Source of the DNA: Burkholderiales bacterium
Lineage (GTDB): Bacteria > Pseudomonadota > Gammaproteobacteria > Burkholderiales > Usitatibacteraceae
Direction: 5' to 3'
NCBI GenBank assembly: GCA_017853245.1
Contig: JAFMJY010000010.1
Location: 1 to 40,327 of the forward strand
Length of the DNA stretch: 40,327 nucleotides
Below are positions 15,988 to 24,186 of the stretch, piece after piece. The notes beneath the pieces are model-generated. The model did no database searches and was not told the origin of the DNA. It saw nothing but the letters and a program-made list of their open reading frames with translations. Positions within the stretch are counted from its first letter, which is position 1, and each line of letters begins with the position of its first letter. Both the position numbers and the translations under genes were made by a program.

Positions 15988-16649
15988 GCGCTCCCGTGCA
16001 TGAGCACGAGTTCGAGCCGGTGCCGGGGCTGCCGGAGCGGCTTCCCCCCGGCGAGCGCCTGCTGTGGCAAGGCTCGCCGGAATGGCGCGGCATTGCCCGT
16101 CGCGTGTTCCACCTCGACCTGCTGGCCGTCTACTTTGCGGGGCTCGTGGCGTGGGCGGGGCTCGACGCCGCCCGTGCCGGGGGCATCGACGCGCTGGTGC
16201 CGGCGGTCATCGTGCCGCTCACGCTTTCCCTCGGCGCGCTCGCGATGCTCGCCATGCTGGCGCACCTCACCGCGCGCTCGGCGGTGTATTCCATTACGTC
16301 CCGCCGGGTGGTGCTGCGGATCGGGGTCGTGCTCTCGGTGACCTTCAACATTCCCTTCCGCCGCATCGCGTCGGCCGACCTGAAGCGATTCCGGGACGGG
16401 TCCGGCGACCTCGCGCTCACCCTCGGCCGCGACGACCACATCGGCTACCTGCACCTGTGGCCCCACGCGAGACCCTGGCGGTTGGGGCGCCCCCAACCGG
16501 CACTGCGCTCCCTGTCCGACGTCGAAGGGGTCGCCTCGATCCTGTCCCGGGCGATGATGGCCGCCGACCCGTCGGTCGCAATAAGTGCAGAGCCGAGGGA
16601 TGCCCGCGGGCTCGACGCCGCGAGCGCCTCTCTCGCCGGCGCCCGCTGA
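15984..16649 (+). CDS. puhB: Photosynthetic complex assembly protein PuhB
   Basis: PuhB is a membrane protein needed for efficient reaction-centre assembly in Rhodobacter. The predicted 221-residue product begins with GTG at 15984, overlapping the puhA stop (GTGA); an internal ATG-like start is not in frame nearby. LPPGERLLWQGSP (about residues 20-32) is the family's cytoplasmic PH-like (bPH2) signature. Hydrophobic spans occur at about 45-65 and 72-92, followed by YSITSRRVVLRIG. The C-terminal 25 residues are variable. Confidence 0.92.
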   Translation: MSAPVHEHEFEPVPGLPERLPPGERLLWQGSPEWRGIARRVFHLDLLAVYFAGLVAWAGLDAARAGGIDALVPAVIVPLTLSLGALAMLAMLAHLTARSAVYSITSRRVVLRIGVVLSVTFNIPFRRIASADLKRFRDGSGDLALTLGRDDHIGYLHLWPHARPWRLGRPQPALRSLSDVEGVASILSRAMMAADPSVAISAEPRDARGLDAASASLAGAR

Positions 16650-16661
16650 GGATGTCACGGC

Positions 16662-17117
16662 ATGGCTGAGCTGGTCGCCGCGCAATCGCCCCGTGTCGGG
16701 CCGCCGCTGCTCGTCGGGCTGCTGGCCCTGGGCGTGGTGGCCGCAGTGGCAACGGCTCGGCTCGCCGGCGTCGATCCGCGGCAGGCCATCGACGCGCCAG
16801 CCGTCGCTACACGCTCGCTCGTGTTCACCGACGGGGCGGACGGCAGCATCGCCGTGGTCGACGCCCGCACGGGCTTGCTCGTCCACACCGTGGCGCCGGG
16901 AGAACAAGGCTTCATCCGAGGCGCCATGCGGGGCCTCGCCCGGGAGCGAAAGCTGCGCGGCCTGGGCGCCGAGTTGCCGTTTGACCTCGTGGCGCGCGCC
17001 GATGGGCGCGTCACGTTGCTGGATCCCGCAACCAGCCGCCGCATCGACCTCGAATCCTTCGGCCCCGACAACCTCGGCGCCTTCATCCGACTGTTGACTG
17101 AAAGGAGCAACCCATGA
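16662..17117 (+). CDS. puhC: Photosynthetic complex assembly protein PuhC
   Basis: PuhC is a single-span membrane protein that promotes reaction-centre/LH1 levels in Rhodobacter. This 151-residue protein has one hydrophobic helix (about residues 15-35) and a small periplasmic domain containing [17 protein letters not shown] and [17 protein letters not shown], both typical of the family. It lies 12 bases after puhB, and its stop overlaps the acsF start as ATGA. Assignment relies on these motifs together with position. Confidence 0.92.
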   Translation: MAELVAAQSPRVGPPLLVGLLALGVVAAVATARLAGVDPRQAIDAPAVATRSLVFTDGADGSIAVVDARTGLLVHTVAPGEQGFIRGAMRGLARERKLRGLGAELPFDLVARADGRVTLLDPATSRRIDLESFGPDNLGAFIRLLTERSNP

Positions 17118-18178
17118 GCGCCACCGTCGCCGGCCAGGCCCCCAACGAGGCCACCCGCCGCGCCCAACAGGACACTGTCCTCACGCCGCGCTTCTACACC
17201 ACCGATTTCGAGGCCATGGACCGCATGGGGGTGGACGGCATCCGCAAGGATTGGAACGCGTTGATGGCGGAGTTCGAGCGCGACGACAATCGCGGGCACT
17301 TCCAGCGGCCGCGCGACATGGAAGCGGACTATTCCAAGCTGCCGCCGGGCCTATACGAGGAATTCACCGACCTGCTGATCAGCTCGGTGACGTCGGAGTT
17401 CTCCGGCTGCGTGCTGTACACGGAGTTCAAGAAGCGGCTTCGCAACCCCGACCTTCGCATGCTCTTCGACTACATGGCCCGCGATGAAGCGCGACATGCC
17501 GGCTTCATCAACCAGTGGCTGCGCGACTTCGGCATCGCCGTGGACCTGGGCTATCTCACGCGCGCGAAGAAGTACACGCACTTCCAGCCCAAGTTCATTC
17601 TCTACGCCACCTATCTGTCGGAGAAAATCGGCTACGCACGCTACATCACCATCTACCGCCAGGTGGAGCGCCATCCGGAGCTGCGCTTCCACCCGATCTT
17701 CCTGTGGTTCGAGAAGTGGTGCAATGACGAATACCGCCACGGGGAGGCGTTCGCGTTGATCATGCGGGCCCATCCGCAGCTCCTCTCGGGCTTCAACCGG
17801 GTATGGATTCGCTTTTTCCTGCTGGCCGTGTTCGCGACGATGTACGTGCGTGATCACACCCGCCCGGAGCTTCACAAGGCGCTCGGCATGGCCACGTCGG
17901 ACTACGACATGCAGGTGTTTCGCATCACCTCGGAAATCACCCGCCAGACATTCCCGATCACGCTCGATATCGACAACCCACGTTTCAAGGCAGGCCTCGA
18001 CAAGCTCTGCCAGGTGTCCCTCGCCATCGATGCGGCCAAGGCAACGGGCGGGCTCCTGGGGGGAATCAAGCGCGCCGGGCTGGTGGTCGTGGCAGCCACC
18101 CTGTTCCTTCGCCTGCTCGCCTTGCCGGTCAAGCAAAACCACCTTCCCGAACAGGTGCGGCTCGCCGCAACCTGGTAG
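17114..18178 (+). CDS. acsF: Aerobic Mg-protoporphyrin monomethyl ester cyclase AcsF
   Basis: AcsF is the diiron, oxygen-dependent enzyme that closes the isocyclic E ring of Mg-protoporphyrin IX monomethyl ester to form (divinyl)protochlorophyllide. The 354-residue protein carries two ExxH iron-binding motifs, EARH (125-128) and EYRH (206-209), in a ferritin-like helical core. The anaerobic radical-SAM cyclase BchE is not encoded in this window, so this part of the cluster favours synthesis in the presence of oxygen. GAAAGGAGC (17099-17107) precedes the start. The gene lies inside the puh block, between puhC and puhE. Confidence 0.96.
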   Translation: MSATVAGQAPNEATRRAQQDTVLTPRFYTTDFEAMDRMGVDGIRKDWNALMAEFERDDNRGHFQRPRDMEADYSKLPPGLYEEFTDLLISSVTSEFSGCVLYTEFKKRLRNPDLRMLFDYMARDEARHAGFINQWLRDFGIAVDLGYLTRAKKYTHFQPKFILYATYLSEKIGYARYITIYRQVERHPELRFHPIFLWFEKWCNDEYRHGEAFALIMRAHPQLLSGFNRVWIRFFLLAVFATMYVRDHTRPELHKALGMATSDYDMQVFRITSEITRQTFPITLDIDNPRFKAGLDKLCQVSLAIDAAKATGGLLGGIKRAGLVVVAATLFLRLLALPVKQNHLPEQVRLAATW

Positions 18179-18186
18179 GCGACGGC

Positions 18187-18969
18187 ATGGAAGCCCATGT
18201 CCTGCCCGCCATCGCCACCGTGCTGGTCTGGTGGGGCGCGACCGGGACGATCCTCTACCTCGACCGCCTGCCGCCTCACACGTTTCGGGCCAGCCTGCTG
18301 GCTGCGACGGCGATCCTCGTCGCGAGCCTGCTGCTGCTGCACGGCACTCGCGATGACGCGAGCCTTGCGGGCGCTTACCTCGCCTTCGTGGGCGCAATCG
18401 GCGTATGGGCGTGGCAGGAGGTCGGTTTTCTCCTGGGCTACGTCACCGGGCCCCGACGGTTGCCATGCCCGCCAGGCTCTCGGGGCTGGAACCGGGCTCG
18501 GCTCGCCTTCGCCACCATCCTCCATCACGAAATCGCTGTGGTGCTCCTGGCGGCAGCGGTTGTGTACGCGACGTGGGGAGGCGCAAACCTGACCGGCCTG
18601 TGGACTTTCCTCGTCCTCTGGGCCATGCGGCAGAGCGCGAAGCTGAACCTCTTCTTCGGTGTGCGCAACCTCGGCAGCGAGTTTCTTCCCGGCCACCTCG
18701 ATTACCTGCAGACCTACTTTCTCCGCCGGCCGTTCAACCCGCTCCTGCCGTTCTCCATCCTCTTGCCGGCCGTGGCGGCGGGGTGGGTGTGGCACGCAGC
18801 GCTGGCTTCGGCAGACGGGGCGCAGAGCGCCTCGCTCTCGATCATCGGCACCCTGCTTGCCCTGGCGGCGCTCGAGCACGTGTTCATGCTGCTCCCGCTG
18901 TCGACCCTCGGGCTCTGGCGGTGGGGAAGCGACGCCACCGGCGCAGCGCGCGCCGAGGGCCGCCGCTGA
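18187..18969 (+). CDS. puhE: PuhE (DUF3623) membrane protein
   Basis: This 260-residue integral membrane protein has about seven or eight hydrophobic spans and the family segments WAWQEVGFLLGYVTGPRR and HEIAVVLLAA. The stretch MRQSAKLNLFFGVRNLGSEF is highly characteristic of PuhE. In Rhodobacter, PuhE loss changes bacteriochlorophyll output and slows recovery of photosynthetic complexes; the biochemical role is unknown. It begins eight bases after acsF with a weak ribosome-binding site and is followed 12 bases later by the second lhaA/pucC-type gene. Confidence 0.9.
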   Translation: MEAHVLPAIATVLVWWGATGTILYLDRLPPHTFRASLLAATAILVASLLLLHGTRDDASLAGAYLAFVGAIGVWAWQEVGFLLGYVTGPRRLPCPPGSRGWNRARLAFATILHHEIAVVLLAAAVVYATWGGANLTGLWTFLVLWAMRQSAKLNLFFGVRNLGSEFLPGHLDYLQTYFLRRPFNPLLPFSILLPAVAAGWVWHAALASADGAQSASLSIIGTLLALAALEHVFMLLPLSTLGLWRWGSDATGAARAEGRR

Positions 18970-18981
18970 GGAGGCCGTGGG

Positions 18982-20388
18982 ATGAACGCCGTCACGCAGC
19001 GGATGATGCAGTGGTGGGTTGGCCTGGGGCCGCGCTACCTGCCCTTCGCCGATGCGGCAACGCCGGAAGTTCCCCTAAGCCGACTGCTGCGGCTCGCGCT
19101 ATTCCAGGTGTCGGTGGGCATGGCGCTGGTGCTGGTCGTGGGCACGCTCAATCGCGTGATGATCGTCGAGCTCGGGGTGTCGGCAACGATCGTCGCCGTG
19201 ATGATCTCCTTGCCGGTGCTGTTCGCGCCCTTCCGGGCCTTGATCGGCTTTCGGTCCGACACGCACCGCTCGGCGCTCGGCTGGCGACGCGTCCCTTTCA
19301 TCTGGCAGGGCACGCTGGTGCAGTTCGGTGGCCTCGCGATCATGCCGTTCGCGCTTCTCGTGCTGTCGGGTGGTGGCAATGCATCGAGCGCCCCGGCGTG
19401 GGTGGGTCCGCTGGCTGCAGGCCTCGCGTTTTTATTGGTCGGCGCCGGCCTTCACACCACACAGACCGCGGGGCTCGCGCTGGCAACCGACCTCGTGCCC
19501 CCGGAATCGCACCCGAAGGTGGTGGGCCTGATGTACGTGATGCTGCTGACAGGCATGGTGGCGAGCGGCCTGCTCTTCGGCGTGCTCCTCCAGGACTTTT
19601 CCCCCGCAAGGCTGGTGCAGGTGATCCAGGGGGCGGCGGTTGCCACCTTGGCCCTGAACATGGTGGCGCTGTGGAAGCAGGAAGCGCGACGGCCGGGCCG
19701 TCCCCAGGCCCACCCGTCGCAGGCGGACTTCCGGGCGGCGTGGGCTCAGTTCGCCAGGCAACCCGACGCGACCCGGCATCTGGTCGTGCTCGCGCTCGGC
19801 ACCTTGGCGTTCAGCATGCAGGACGTTCTTCTCGAGCCCTACGGCGGCGAGATCCTGGGCATGAGCGTGAGCGGCACCACGCTCCTCACGGCAGCGCTGG
19901 CCGCCGGCACGCTGGTGGGCTTCGTCTGGGCCTCGCGCTTGCTGAGCTCGGGCGGGCATCCCTTCAAGCTCGCGCACTACGGTGCGCTTGGCGGCATTCC
20001 GGCCTTTGCGTTGGTGATCGCAGCGGCCCCCTCCCAATCCGCCCTGGTCTTCGGGTGCGGCGCCTTTTGCGTGGGACTGGCCGCTGGCCTGTTCGGGCAC
20101 GCGACACTCACCGCGAGCATGGCGCTGGCGCCTACGGAGCAAAGGGGCCTCGCGCTCGGCACGTGGGGTGCGGTGCAGGCTACTGCTGCCGGCGTCGGCG
20201 TAGCGATTGGCGGCATCACGCGGGATGGCGTCGGCGCCCTTGCCGATGCAGGCGCGATCAGCGGATCGACTTACGGCGCAGCGACGGGTTACCTGGCGGT
20301 CTACGCGCTGGAAATGGCGCTGCTGGCTGCGGCGGTGCTCGTCGTCGCGCCGCTCGCGCGGTCAGGCTTGCGCACTCACCAAGCCTGA
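18982..20388 (+). CDS. pucC: LH2-type assembly factor PucC
   Basis: This 468-residue, twelve-span protein is the third PucC-family member in the window and is strikingly similar to LhaA at 13744: both share (Y/W)LPFADAATP, a TLNRVMIVE motif and QFGGLAIMPFAL at the same places. It is named PucC because LH2 genes (pucBA) lie just beyond it on the other strand and LhaA is already assigned; the reverse naming is possible. PucC proteins shepherd bacteriochlorophyll into the LH2 antenna. GAGGAGG (18969-18975) serves as ribosome-binding site. Its stop codon abuts the A-run of the opposing terminator. Confidence 0.85.
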   Translation: MNAVTQRMMQWWVGLGPRYLPFADAATPEVPLSRLLRLALFQVSVGMALVLVVGTLNRVMIVELGVSATIVAVMISLPVLFAPFRALIGFRSDTHRSALGWRRVPFIWQGTLVQFGGLAIMPFALLVLSGGGNASSAPAWVGPLAAGLAFLLVGAGLHTTQTAGLALATDLVPPESHPKVVGLMYVMLLTGMVASGLLFGVLLQDFSPARLVQVIQGAAVATLALNMVALWKQEARRPGRPQAHPSQADFRAAWAQFARQPDATRHLVVLALGTLAFSMQDVLLEPYGGEILGMSVSGTTLLTAALAAGTLVGFVWASRLLSSGGHPFKLAHYGALGGIPAFALVIAAAPSQSALVFGCGAFCVGLAAGLFGHATLTASMALAPTEQRGLALGTWGAVQATAAGVGVAIGGITRDGVGALADAGAISGSTYGAATGYLAVYALEMALLAAAVLVVAPLARSGLRTHQA

Positions 20389-20397
20389 AAAAAACGA

Positions 20398-20428
20398 GGG
20401 GGTCGAAGCCCGCTGGGCCTCGACCCCC
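20398..20428 (-). terminator. Intrinsic terminator after pucBA
   Basis: A nine-base stem, GGGGGTCGA (20398-20406) with TCGACCCCC (20420-20428), is extended inside by GCCC/GGGC across one mismatch. On the minus strand it is followed, after three bases, by seven U residues (complement of 20388-20394), the layout of a factor-independent terminator for the pucBA transcript. No U-run follows on the plus strand, although the stem may also slow the oncoming pucC transcript. A smaller stem (ACGCCC/GGGCGT, 20434-20455) lies between it and pucA. Confidence 0.85.
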
Positions 20429-20460
20429 GAAAGACGCCCTGCCTGCGCGGGGCGTGGAGG

Positions 20461-20673
20461 CTACTTCTTCGCAGCCGGTGCGGCGGGCGCGGCGGGCGCC
20501 GCAGCCGGAGCCGCGGCCACTGCCTTCTTGTTTCCCTTGATGAACGCGGGAAACCAGTCGGAGTGGCTGAGCACGGCAGAGTGCACGGTCAGCGAAATGA
20601 TGGCGACACCGGCCAGGAAAGCAGGCAGGCCCACGGTCGGCTTGACGACAAGCCAGATACGTCCGTTGTTCAT
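20461..20673 (-). CDS. pucA: LH2 (peripheral antenna) alpha polypeptide PucA
   Basis: This 70-residue antenna chain has the LH2 alpha pattern: a polar start (MNNGRIWLVVKPTVGLP), one membrane helix, the bacteriochlorophyll ligand H31 and the end motif LSHSDWFPAF. The last 25 residues are an Ala/Pro/Lys tail, as in the LH2 alpha chain of Rubrivivax. Counting from Met1 matches the Rhodoblastus acidophilus alpha chain without gaps up to residue 45, placing Phe44 and Ile45 where B800-850 complexes carry Tyr44 and Trp45. Those residues hydrogen-bond the acetyl groups of B850, so a blue-shifted complex is predicted. GAGGAGA lies upstream of the ATG. The gene is 13 bases after pucB and ends at a strong terminator. 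Confidence 0.92.
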   Translation of the reverse strand: MNNGRIWLVVKPTVGLPAFLAGVAIISLTVHSAVLSHSDWFPAFIKGNKKAVAAAPAAAPAAPAAPAAKK

Positions 20674-20686
20674 GTCGTCTCCTCGC

Positions 20687-20842
20687 TCAGTTGAGCCACG
20701 GTGTGTAGATGTAGGCGAGCAAATGCGCGCCCGCGGAGATCAACCCGAAAAGGCGCGTTCCCTCAATCACCTTTTCGTGCAGCTCCTCGGATTCCGCCAG
20801 GGTGAGCCCGGTCGGCCATACGCGGTCTGGATCGTCTGCCAT
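20687..20842 (-). CDS. pucB: LH2 (peripheral antenna) beta polypeptide PucB
   Basis: A 51-residue antenna chain. The N-terminal VWPTGLTLAESEELHE is typical of LH2 beta rather than LH1 beta. H22 lies in the LHEKV segment at the membrane edge. H40 in SAGAHLLAYIYTPWLN is the ligand of the B850-type bacteriochlorophyll, with aromatic residues after it. AAGGAGT sits upstream of the ATG at 20842. It follows pufC by 136 bases on the same strand and precedes pucA; no convincing promoter or PpsR-type operator is visible in the gap, so read-through from the puf operon is likely. Confidence 0.92.
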   Translation of the reverse strand: MADDPDRVWPTGLTLAESEELHEKVIEGTRLFGLISAGAHLLAYIYTPWLN

Positions 20843-20933
20843 TGATGACTCCTTCTTCGAACTGCTGCTGCTCGTGCTGGACCCGCACGGGGGTTGCAGG
20901 GCTACCATCGCCGCTCGCAATCGGGCACCACGC

Positions 20934-20962
20934 GGGCGCGAAGCTCGTCCGCGCGAGCGCCC
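20934..20962 (-). other. Possible hairpin between pufC and pucB
   Basis: Just after the pufC stop, GCTCG/CGAGC (20943-20947 with 20954-20958; loop of six) is extended by GGGC/GCCC (20934-20937 with 20959-20962) across a five-base bulge. No U-run follows it in either direction, so it is not a standard terminator. It could protect the 3' end of processed pufC mRNA or tune read-through into pucBA. The remaining gap bases (20843-20978) show no other clear signal. Confidence 0.35.
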
Positions 20963-20978
20963 TGACTCGTCGCTCCTC

Positions 20979-22061
20979 CTAGCTGCGCCCTCCCTTGCGA
21001 AGCGCTGCCGCAGCCGTGGCTGGCGGGGCGCCTCCGAGGGCAGTGGCGTAGTCCGCGAGGACCGGTGTTCCGTACAAAGGCTTGTAGGCGCCCTGATGGC
21101 AGGTCGCGCAGTTGGCCTTCGGGGCATCGCCCAGCGGGCCCTTGCGATGGGTCGGCAGGGCGCTCGCCAAGGGTGCGAGATAGCCGTTGTTGATCTCGCG
21201 CACCATTCGAATGCCATGCCATGCCGTCACGCGCTGCGGCGTGCTGTTTTCCCAGTCGCCGAAATTGCGTGAGTTGTGGCAGAAGGTGCAGTTCACCCCC
21301 AACCCATCGGACATGTGCATCATCAGGCCGTAGGTCTTCTCGGTGCGGTTGAGGGTGTCGACGTAGCCGGTAGGAAGAGCCGTCGTCGCGGCGACGCGAA
21401 TCGATTCGCCCGTGCCGAGGAAATACGGCGTGAAGGCGTCCTGGGGTAGCGTCGACCACGCGACTGCGCGCACGGGGTTGTTCTGCCCCACGCGATTGCC
21501 GAGGGAGCCGCCCTGCGGGCCCGGAGGGCGCTCCGCGACCCAGACGTTGGCCGGCACCTGCTTGCCGCGGTGACAGGTGTGGCAGGTGACGCCCGCCCCG
21601 GGGTTGCCCGAGCTCGCCACGTGCTGCTTCCAAGTGGCGTTGATGTACTGGGTCATCTGGATCATCCGCCGCGAGACGACCTTGGTGTACTTCTCGTCGG
21701 AGGCGAGGTTCGCCAGGTTGTGGCAATAGCCGCAGCCCTCGCTCTCGGGTGCTACCCAACCAGTGATCGCCACCATCAGGCGCGTGAACTCGGCGGCGCT
21801 CAGGTCGCCAAGCACGGGGACGTTCTGGTAAATCGTCTTGGCCGCCGGCGTCCCTTCCCCTGCTGGTGGCAGCGCAGCAGGCGCGACATTGACGTCGGCC
21901 TGGGTGGCGAGGTGACGCGGGTTGTAGACCTGGCCCATCGCGGTGCCGCGGTACCCGCTTTGCACGTACTCGATGGGCGGGCGCTCGCACGCCGAGAGCA
22001 CCAGCACCGCAACAGCCAGCGCGGCCCCTCGAACGAGTTGGCTCGGGCGGTACGCGCTCAT
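20979..22061 (-). CDS. pufC: Reaction-centre tetraheme cytochrome c, PufC
   Basis: PufC is the periplasmic cytochrome subunit that re-reduces the photo-oxidised special pair. The 360-residue precursor has an N-terminal hydrophobic helix (about 11-24) ending in a lipobox, LSAC, with C25 as likely lipid anchor. Four CxxCH heme sites are present: CGYCH (110-114), CHTCH (160-164), CTFCH (258-262) and CATCH (318-322). The C-terminal 30 residues are Ala-rich and variable. The ATG overlaps the pufM stop as ATGA; the open frame upstream lies inside pufM. A full tetraheme subunit fits betaproteobacteria such as Rubrivivax. Confidence 0.96.
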   Translation of the reverse strand: MSAYRPSQLVRGAALAVAVLVLSACERPPIEYVQSGYRGTAMGQVYNPRHLATQADVNVAPAALPPAGEGTPAAKTIYQNVPVLGDLSAAEFTRLMVAITGWVAPESEGCGYCHNLANLASDEKYTKVVSRRMIQMTQYINATWKQHVASSGNPGAGVTCHTCHRGKQVPANVWVAERPPGPQGGSLGNRVGQNNPVRAVAWSTLPQDAFTPYFLGTGESIRVAATTALPTGYVDTLNRTEKTYGLMMHMSDGLGVNCTFCHNSRNFGDWENSTPQRVTAWHGIRMVREINNGYLAPLASALPTHRKGPLGDAPKANCATCHQGAYKPLYGTPVLADYATALGGAPPATAAAALRKGGRS

Positions 22062-23035
22062 TTCACACCTCCCATCAGGGTGGCGGGGTCGACGACGGGC
22101 GGGTACACCGCGGGATAGGCCGGCGCCACGCCATGCTTCACCGCCCACAGGTACCAGTTGTCGACCACCGTTCCGGTGAGCAGGATGCCGATGCCGCCGG
22201 TGAGCGTGCACAGCACCGCACACCACCAGGCCCAGCGGTGGATGGACTCCATCGTGGCGTTGAACCCCATGGTCCAGCGCCAGAACAGGGCTGCGCGCTC
22301 GGAGGCCGTGCCGCGATCGACGATCTGCTCGACTTCGCGGTCGCCACCGAAACGGGTGACCGACAGGATCGTGCCGGCGTGCATCGCGAAGAGCAGCGTC
22401 GCGCCGTACAGGAACGCGATCGAGAGCATGTGGAACGGGTTGTAGAAGAGGTTCCCGTATCGCAGCGAGAAGGCCGCCGTCCAGTCCAGGTGCGGAAAGA
22501 TCCCGAAGGGCACCGCCTCGCTCCAGCTGCCCATCATGAGCGGGCGAATGAAGCCCAGCACGAGGTAGAGCCAGATCGCGGAGGCGAACGCCCACGCCGT
22601 GTGCGGCCCGATGCCCAGTGCCTTCGAGCGCTGGTACATGCGCACCCACCAGAGCAGGATCGAGACGGTGAGGAAGAAGCCCGCCATCAGCCACCACCCG
22701 CCCTGGTTGAGCGGCGGGATCTTGAGGCCGTACTCGGCCGCGGGGGGCTCGAGTGCCAGCCAGGGCAACAGGCGGATGAACTGCACCGGGTCCCAGTTCA
22801 CCGAGGCCAGCATGTTCAGGCCGATGATGTTGAAGGCGATGAGGCCGAAGACGAGTGAGAAGACGCCCGTGGTGCCGAGGTAGATCGGCCCGATCTGGGC
22901 GTCGCCGAACCAGCCGGCCCAGTAGTTGAGAAAGGGCTTGCCGCTGCGCTTCCAGATCCCGCCAGGCAGCGCAACGCCCGGGTAGATCGGCGGGCGGACC
23001 TGGATGCGGGTGAGGATGTTCTGGTATTCAGCCAT
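22058..23035 (-). CDS. pufM: Reaction centre M subunit PufM
   Basis: PufM is one of the two core membrane subunits carrying the special pair, quinones and non-heme iron. The 325-residue protein has five membrane helices and typical segments: [20 protein letters not shown] (30-49), [14 protein letters not shown] with the special-pair histidine, [14 protein letters not shown] and [20 protein letters not shown]. Asp45 corresponds to position M44 of Rhodobacter sphaeroides, where Rhodobacter has Asn; it appears paired with an Asn at the L213 position of PufL here. The start follows the pufL stop by 12 bases. Confidence 0.97.
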   Translation of the reverse strand: MAEYQNILTRIQVRPPIYPGVALPGGIWKRSGKPFLNYWAGWFGDAQIGPIYLGTTGVFSLVFGLIAFNIIGLNMLASVNWDPVQFIRLLPWLALEPPAAEYGLKIPPLNQGGWWLMAGFFLTVSILLWWVRMYQRSKALGIGPHTAWAFASAIWLYLVLGFIRPLMMGSWSEAVPFGIFPHLDWTAAFSLRYGNLFYNPFHMLSIAFLYGATLLFAMHAGTILSVTRFGGDREVEQIVDRGTASERAALFWRWTMGFNATMESIHRWAWWCAVLCTLTGGIGILLTGTVVDNWYLWAVKHGVAPAYPAVYPPVVDPATLMGGVK

Positions 23036-23047
23036 GGGTCCGCTCCC

Positions 23048-23872
23048 CTATCGCCAGACAGGCAGGTTGAGCCACCAGGTCCACCACTCCGGCCAACCGC
23101 GCGTCCAGAAGGGGCCCGACAGGACGATGCACACCGCGCTCCAGAACCCGGCGCTGAGGGCCAGGAAATAGCCGAGACGGTGAATCCCGAGCGCGCCGAT
23201 CGAGTAGCCGATGGCATCCCGGAAAAAGGTGTTCTCGTGCTCGGCGCCCTTCACCACCTCGCCCTTGCCGGGGTTGGCGGCGCCGAGAATCAATGAGCCG
23301 TGCAGCGCGAGCGCCAGCGTCGTCGTGAAGAAGAACGTGATCGCCAGCATGTGGGCCGGGTTGTAGTGGAAGTGCAGGTACTGGTAGCCCGTGTTCGACA
23401 CCCAGTCGAGGTGGCTCAGGATTCCGTAGGGGAACCCGTGACCCCAGGCGCCCATCAGCACCGGGCGGATGACGACCAAGGTGAAATAGGCAAAGACCGC
23501 CATGCCATACGCAAAGGGCACGTGAAAGCCGATGCCCAGCTTTCGGCATATCTCTACCTCGCGCAGGAGCCACGAGACGAAGGCGCCGAGCGCGCAGATC
23601 GTGATGATCTGCCACAGGCCGCCCGCCTTCAGCGGCGCGAGGCCCAGGCCGTACTTGATGTCGGGCGGCGCGATGTTGATCTGCCAGAGGTTCCAGGTCG
23701 GCCCTTGCGAGGCTCCCCAGACAATGAGGGCGGTGCCGACGAAGGAAAAAAAGATCGTCGTCACGCCGAAAAAGCCGACGTAGAAGGGCCCCACCCAGAA
23801 GTCGAAGAGGTCGCCCCCAACCAGGGTGCCCCCTCGAACCCGGTACTTCTTCTCGAAACTCAGCATCGCCAT
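23048..23872 (-). CDS. pufL: Reaction centre L subunit PufL
   Basis: This 274-residue, five-helix subunit carries the active electron-transfer branch. Histidines H154, H174, H191 and H231 correspond to Rhodobacter L153, L173 (special pair), L190 and L230 (iron), with an offset of one. E213 matches Glu-L212 on the QB proton path, but the next residue is Asn214 where Rhodobacter has Asp-L213; see PufM for the compensating Asp. The start [15 protein letters not shown] is chosen for its family match and GAGGAAAGG upstream; Met3 is an alternative. Confidence 0.97.
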   Translation of the reverse strand: MAMLSFEKKYRVRGGTLVGGDLFDFWVGPFYVGFFGVTTIFFSFVGTALIVWGASQGPTWNLWQINIAPPDIKYGLGLAPLKAGGLWQIITICALGAFVSWLLREVEICRKLGIGFHVPFAYGMAVFAYFTLVVIRPVLMGAWGHGFPYGILSHLDWVSNTGYQYLHFHYNPAHMLAITFFFTTTLALALHGSLILGAANPGKGEVVKGAEHENTFFRDAIGYSIGALGIHRLGYFLALSAGFWSAVCIVLSGPFWTRGWPEWWTWWLNLPVWR

Positions 23873-23916
23873 CGTCGAAGCCCTTTCCTCGTCATTTCAG
23901 CGTTTCAGCTGACCTG

Positions 23917-23935
23917 GGCGCGCGAGCCGCGCGCC
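23917..23935 (-). other. Hairpin in the pufA-pufL intercistronic region (pufL-proximal)
   Basis: GGCGCGCG (23917-23924) and CGCGCGCC (23928-23935) form a perfect eight-base GC-only stem with a three-base loop. It stands between the larger hairpin at 23938-23982 and pufL. Confidence 0.5.
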
Positions 23936-23937
23936 TG

Positions 23938-23982
23938 CCGGTGGCGGGGGCCAGCCAGCCGGCCAGCCCCGTCGCCCACCGG
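23938..23982 (-). other. Large hairpin in the pufA-pufL intercistronic region
   Basis: In mRNA sense, a ten-base inner stem (GGGGCUGGCC with GGCUGGCCCC, two G-U pairs, loop GGCU) is extended by an outer stem in which CCGGUGGGCG pairs with CGCCACCGG, one G being bulged. It lies directly downstream of pufA. In Rhodobacter, hairpins at this place block 3'-to-5' decay and make pufBA mRNA more abundant than pufLM, giving excess LH1 over reaction centres; the same role is inferred here. No U-run follows, so termination is unlikely. Confidence 0.7.
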
Positions 23983-23993
23983 ATGCGCTGCGA

Positions 23994-24176
23994 CTACTTC
24001 ACGGGGGCCGGTGTCGCCTGCGTTGCCGCGGGGCGTTTCGTGGCCGGGCCGTCGAGCCAATTGAAGCGGTCCGTGCTGAGCAGCACGAAATGGATCACCA
24101 GCGCGAGGCCGAACAAGAAGGCAAAGAGCGCCACCAGGGTCCTGCGCGGATCGAACAGCAACCAAACTCGCCACAT
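23994..24176 (-). CDS. pufA: LH1 antenna alpha polypeptide PufA
   Basis: A 60-residue core antenna chain with the LH1 alpha signature [12 protein letters not shown], one membrane helix, the bacteriochlorophyll ligand H29 and W40 in STDRFNW, eleven residues after the histidine, which hydrogen-bonds the pigment acetyl group. A short Ala/Pro/Lys tail follows. AGGAGAG precedes the ATG; pufB ends ten bases upstream. LH1 alpha and beta form the ring around the reaction centre. Confidence 0.96.
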   Translation of the reverse strand: MWRVWLLFDPRRTLVALFAFLFGLALVIHFVLLSTDRFNWLDGPATKRPAATQATPAPVK

Positions 24177-24186
24177 GATTTCTCTC

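Noticed and set aside
20389-20460. A terminator for pucC on the plus strand
   Set aside because: The stem lacks a U-run in that direction, so it is annotated only as the pucBA terminator.
18405-20540. A 711-codon plus-strand frame across puhE, pucC and the terminator
   Set aside because: It overlaps two clear genes in another frame and crosses the intrinsic terminator; the translation is Arg/Ala-rich with no motif.
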